A stretch of DNA of 64,000 bases, from contig CM040101.1 in the NCBI GenBank assembly GCA_022496805.1, positions 27,753,529-27,817,528 of the forward strand. Reading direction: 5' to 3'. A program made the translations under genes and the position numbers. Positions within the stretch are counted from its first letter, which is position 1. Every line of letters starts with the position of its first letter. Source of the DNA: Pohlia nutans. Its lineage: Eukaryota > Streptophyta > Bryopsida > Bryales > Mniaceae. Below are positions 59,693-64,000 of the stretch, piece after piece. The notes under the pieces are model-generated. The model worked only from the letters and a program-made list of their open reading frames with translations, searched no databases and had not been told where the DNA came from.

Positions 59693-60904
59693 AATTTTAC
59701 ACAAGCTGGCTCCCAAAGTCTATCAAGAAGCCTACATACAAGCTGACTCCCTAGACTCAATATTTAGCATGGTAGGGGCCTTGTCGAGGGTTCCGATTTT
59801 CTCTTTAGCTAGGATTAGTTTTCCAATAATAGATGATGGTATGAATGAATGGGTATAATTGGATGATTCTATCCATTTTTTCCCTTACCCACCTTCATTC
59901 TCGATTGCGACTCGTGCAACCACTAAAAAAGAATTAAATATAAAAATATAAATTACATATATGTATATCTCTTAAAAAAATGGGTGGGTGGAGCCAAAAA
60001 TCGGCCGGGGTGTCGGTCCAACCGAGTGCAGAGTGCACAGTCCAAGTGGCAGGCAGCAGGACAGTCTCATGTACCTCGGAGAGAACATTGCAGATGGATG
60101 TGCAGTGACGTCCTGGTTGGCAATCCCAAAGCAAGCAAGCTAGGATGCCTTATTATTATTCCCCAGCGGCTCGCTCAGGCTGTCCAGCTGGGAATAGCGT
60201 GATGCGTCTTGACTCTGCCATTTATAATCCATGGCCCCGGCCCCTTTTTTGCACATTTTTCCACACACCATTGATGCCGGTCGGTCCAGTCTTCTACAGT
60301 AACTTCCAGGGTTGAAAATCTGGTCCACCCCATGTCCTTTGCGATGTCCTCGTCCCATGTATCTAGTCACCCATGTCTGATCTACCCTCTTTGTACACTA
60401 CATGTATCTCTCATGCACATGTCATCTCCTATGGACCACATGGGCGCTCGCTCGTGCACCAGCTTCTTCCTTCCTTCCTTCCTTCCTTTTACTACAGTAC
60501 CAAATGAATGGTAAGATTCTTCGAATCACAACCGTACTCATCGCAATCATACTTACTTACTTGCAAACCAGGGACTAGCGAGCAATTGTAGACCCGAGAA
60601 TTCAATCAAGTAGAAACCAGGGCATTGCAAGACTCACGTACAGTCTGTGCAGGAATTCAAGTGTAAACCTGCAGCAGGGAATTGCATGCGAGACAGTGTA
60701 GAGTGACGTGTACTAACACGCAAGAATTGCAATAGAACGTAGATGATCCGGAAATGGCCACCCGGGAATCAAAGATACATACTCTCCTTGACTGTGTTCT
60801 CCTTTTTCTCTATCTTAACGATTAATTTAGTCTTAGAACTCACTACAAGAAAAACGTCGGTCCTAAGTCTATTTCACTGAGTGACTGATTGATTTCCTGA
60901 ATGA
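59693..60904. other. Intergenic DNA and probable 3' UTR of the MSL gene
   Basis: The composition rises in GC from about 60000. A (CCTT)n run lies near 60470-60487. No gene is recognised. The part next to 60905 is downstream of the MSL stop codon. Confidence 0.4.
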
Positions 60905-63505
60905 TCACCCAGAACAACCCCCTGACAGGGAACAAGGACTTGTATCAGAGCCGAGTAGTGCCCCGGACTTGACGACTATTTGTGCAACCTCTATCAGAAG
61001 AGCTTCCTCCGTTGTTAGGAATTCATCTGTTCCCTGCATCCCAGCCACGCACATGATTGCATACGAGAATCAAATTAACCCACTCTCATATGTTATTTTT
61101 CAGGCTCGATCTTCTGAGCACAGCCAGGCATCCAAATTAATGTTGTGCCCAGGCACTGGTGTCGATCAGCAACCACCGATCAATCCCTTCCTTTTACTTC
61201 TACCATACAATTACATACATACATACATACATACATACATTTCTCTCATAAGCCTGAGAACAAGTTCCATTAATAGTCATTGACCGTCTCCAAGACTCCT
61301 TAATTCCCTGTATTCACTAAGTATTGCACAACCCACCCGTGGAAAACATGGCCGGATGCTCTGCTGTGTGACAAAAACACCTTCTTGGCACGGGCGTAAT
61401 TGAATCTATCTTGATAAGTGTCAGTCTGTATGACTTTTTGACACATGCATGGTCAAGTAATTCAGTACTACTCGGGAACTGAATGGAACTCGATCAGGCA
61501 CCAAAGTTTAATTTCTTCTAATGTGGACGGACAATTGAAGAAATATATACATAATATATGCATGGTGCAAAGTGGACAGGTTACTTAGTGGTGAGCACTG
61601 TACGTACATACCATAGGTTTCAGATTGCAAGTCACATTGAGCTCCAGCGATAATCCACCAACTCTGCTGACGTGACATCGAGGTAGTTCAGTCTCTAAGT
61701 ACACTTTCGGGTGTTCGGTCAGCATCTTCCGCACTTCAGCCGAAATGGTAGGCACCCTGTTTAAATCCTGAAGCCGGATTGGCAGAGAAAACGCCATTCC
61801 TCTCCATTGCACACGAGACTTGTTGACAATCACCTGAAGGTTCCACATTTAGTTTTGGTGTCATTGCAAGGAACGTACATTCGACATATATACAGTACAT
61901 TATATATTACTAAATATTCAGAATTGGATTTAGGAAGCCATCAAGCTAGGGATCACCGTACCTGGCTGGAGAAGAACGAGTTGGGGACAATGATGGGAAA
62001 CTTGTCTATATTCAATAACAGAGTAGAGTGTATGCCCATCTCTACCACCTGACCAGTCACAGGTCCTGCCTGCCATCCCGGCCACCCAGACACGTACTTC
62101 GTCGTGTGATTCATAAATAATAATAATAATTATAGAAACTGTCATCAAACAAACTGTATCACAACAGTTGACACTACTACAGTCTGGTAAAAGCTAGCTA
62201 GGAACGTTAAAATGATTCATCGTACATCATGTGAATGCATGCATGCATGCATGCATTACTAACTCATTCGTGTCAGTAGAAGAGTAGCTCACGTCAGTGG
62301 CTGGAATTGGAGACGGTCCATCATTAAACAGTTCAAGATTTGAACACGACGCTACTGGCCGCCCCGCTCTTGGACCACTTTCATGAATGAGCTACATGTT
62401 CCACACGTACAATTTCTTCTCAGTGCATGCATGCATCAATCTACTTACGGAATGGAATTGAATACATGCCCCAGGGAATGCAACACAGATTACTTTCTGA
62501 AGCTAGCGTCTAGTATTGTATTTAGACTTGGAGCTACTGTATCTAGAGCCTGACTAGAAATTAAATTCTTCACCAAATTAATTAATGCACGTCGACATTG
62601 TTCATCAATGAACTTGGGTCCACGTAGATTCACAGTCAACAATGATGTTAAGGACTTCAGAAGGGCAGCTGTATGACGGAGAGATCTACGAAGTGTACTG
62701 TGATGGAGTCGCCGATGGAAAACGGCCTGGAGAATTGGAGTCCAACGCCACACAGCATGTTCCCCATCACGTCCTTAGCAGCAAAAGCAGTCGCTACTCC
62801 TGCACCATCAAATTGCATGCCTCTGACGAGTTGTTCACCAGGATGTACGTACAATATATTCGCAGATGCCCTTTCACAAGAAGAGAAAGATATATATATA
62901 TATTTCATTACACATTAGCACATAGGTCCACGATAATTAGAAGAGAAAGATTCAAGAAAATTAACCAGGCTCTGTACGTCAGACTGTGCTGAAAATTATT
63001 AATTATTATGAATGAATCGTTGGAGCTAGCGACAGAACAGAGAGTGAGAGAGACCAAATGGATTGGGAATTGGTACACACGTACCTCCTATTCCTCCCAC
63101 AGTCAAGATGGATTGCACAGCCATTCCACAGGCCTCCGCCACTGCCATGCAACCCAGGATGAGCAATCCCAGCGACGACAAGTGATCCATGGTCAGGTAC
63201 CGCTCCTTGTCAGGTCCTGCAAATGACTTGCCCGTGACAATTCGTGCAAACACGTTGGATTTCCAGCGGTACAGGAACCAAACCATGCACACCACTGTGG
63301 CCCCACTCCAGATCTGTGTTAGATAATTGGCCGCCACGGATGTGGGTGCCACCGTGTATGCCCTGCAAACCCGGCATTGCCCCCATTGAAACGTACGTAC
63401 GTACACTCAGCAGATCATATATTAATAGATTCATTCAAGCACAGACAGGCTCATAAATCAGCATTGATCAGCTTTAAGAGAATCCATATGTCTCGAGACT
63501 ACTGC

Positions 63506-63557
<52 letters not shown>

Positions 63558-63590
63558 CGGGCATCGCATGACAGCACTCCTGACTGTAAC
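60905..63590 (-). CDS. MSL1: MSL1-type mechanosensitive (MscS-like) channel, 3' part
   Basis: Organellar MscS-family channel that relieves osmotic or redox stress in the inner membrane. MSL1 is mitochondrial in Arabidopsis. Exons: 63590-63559 (tentative), 63362-63085, 62799-62699, 62069-61962, 61833-61612, 61033-60905. They are in phase and encode 289 residues. They include the segment APTSVAANYLTQIWSG, two hydrophobic helices, the pore helix QSILTVGGIGGVATAFAAKD, the family block GLQFSRPFSIGDSIT, the beta-domain QVVEMGIHSTLLLNIDKFPI, VPNSFFSSQVIVNKSRVQWR and a C-terminal helix TDEFLTTEEALLIEVAQIVV. Stop is TGA at 60905-60907. The 5' exons with the targeting peptide lie beyond the right edge. 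One further exon near 63790-63840 (FWFYSGLLG) is possible but unproven. A (TA)n run (about 63511-63552) and (CATA)n (61213-61239) lie in or near the gene. Confidence 0.93.
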
Positions 63591-64000
63591 CTTGTCAAAA
63601 TTTATGTGCATGATCGAGTTGCTCAACATGGAACTCATGCAAGACCGTACAACAAGAAACTAGGTCAATAGTTACTCTGAAAAGATCGAGCACTTCCAGT
63701 ACGTGTCTGTTAGAAATTGTATGCTAATGTGCTGAATCAATGTCCGAAATTTTGTTTATTATATATATATGCAGGAATCAGGTTTTAATTACAGTGCCCA
63801 GAAGTCCAGAGTAGAACCAGAACATCACGGTCTTGGTATCTATGCTACACTGACTCAACCCTCTCTAATGACACTCTGTAATTGCACAGGATGGATTCCA
63901 AGGCATGTAAATGCTCAGAGTCTACGCGGACAATTGTGAACATGCATTAGAGAGGGTGGAGCGTAAAAGCATTGGGCACAACAAAGGTGAGACAACAAAA

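Noticed and set aside
1..64000. LTR retrotransposons or endogenous viral sequences
   Set aside because: I found no reverse transcriptase, integrase or gag-like motifs, no primer-binding site next to a long direct repeat, and no capsid-like frames.

Overview
The window reads as nuclear DNA of a land plant. Four intron-rich plant genes lie in AT-rich, repeat-dense DNA: a PQBP1-type splicing factor, a DnaJ-X co-chaperone, Mediator subunit MED18 and an MSL1-type mechanosensitive channel. Truncated copies of two more plant genes (IMPL2 and a PPIL3-type cyclophilin) lie in the first 7 kb. A mitochondrial fragment with tRNA-Arg(ACG) and tRNA-Gly(GCC) in a MED18 intron hints at a seedless plant such as a moss. 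That species guess is inference only.

Layout. 1-9950 is repeat territory. A probable 4.55 kb composite transposon (2544-7096) has CYCCTAAAGGACCA ends and matching ATAA flanks. It encloses the head-to-head 5' halves of the IMPL2 and cyclophilin genes, bracketed by palindrome-cored repeats. 10130-11960 is a direct duplication, one copy of which carries a TIR element. 12000-21000 has no recognisable gene. 21088-28649 (minus) is the PQBP1-type gene, about 972 residues. 29000-36000 holds MITEs and a gene fragment with an EF-hand-like motif. 36063-40176 (minus) is the DnaJ gene, 369 residues. 40768-42471 holds a Harbinger-like transposon end and a frameshifted trihelix/Myb-like gene. 43000-52000 is dense in MITEs and includes a folded-back Tc1/mariner remnant. 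52024-55526 (minus) is MED18, 222 residues. 56000-60900 is intergenic with MITEs. 60905 to the right edge (minus) is the 3' part of the MSL1-type gene.

All four intact genes are on the minus strand. They are unrelated housekeeping genes with separate promoters (splicing, chaperoning, transcription, organelle osmotic safety), and nothing suggests that they work as a pathway.

The most striking signal is a set of at least twelve short non-coding elements in several sequence families. They sit between TTAA motifs and have termini of the form CCC(C/T)TAAA or CCCTTTAG. One nested insertion can be read against uninterrupted sister copies. TTAA targets with CCC ends are the hallmark of piggyBac transposons, which I do not know as an established family in land plants. 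No matching transposase is in the window.
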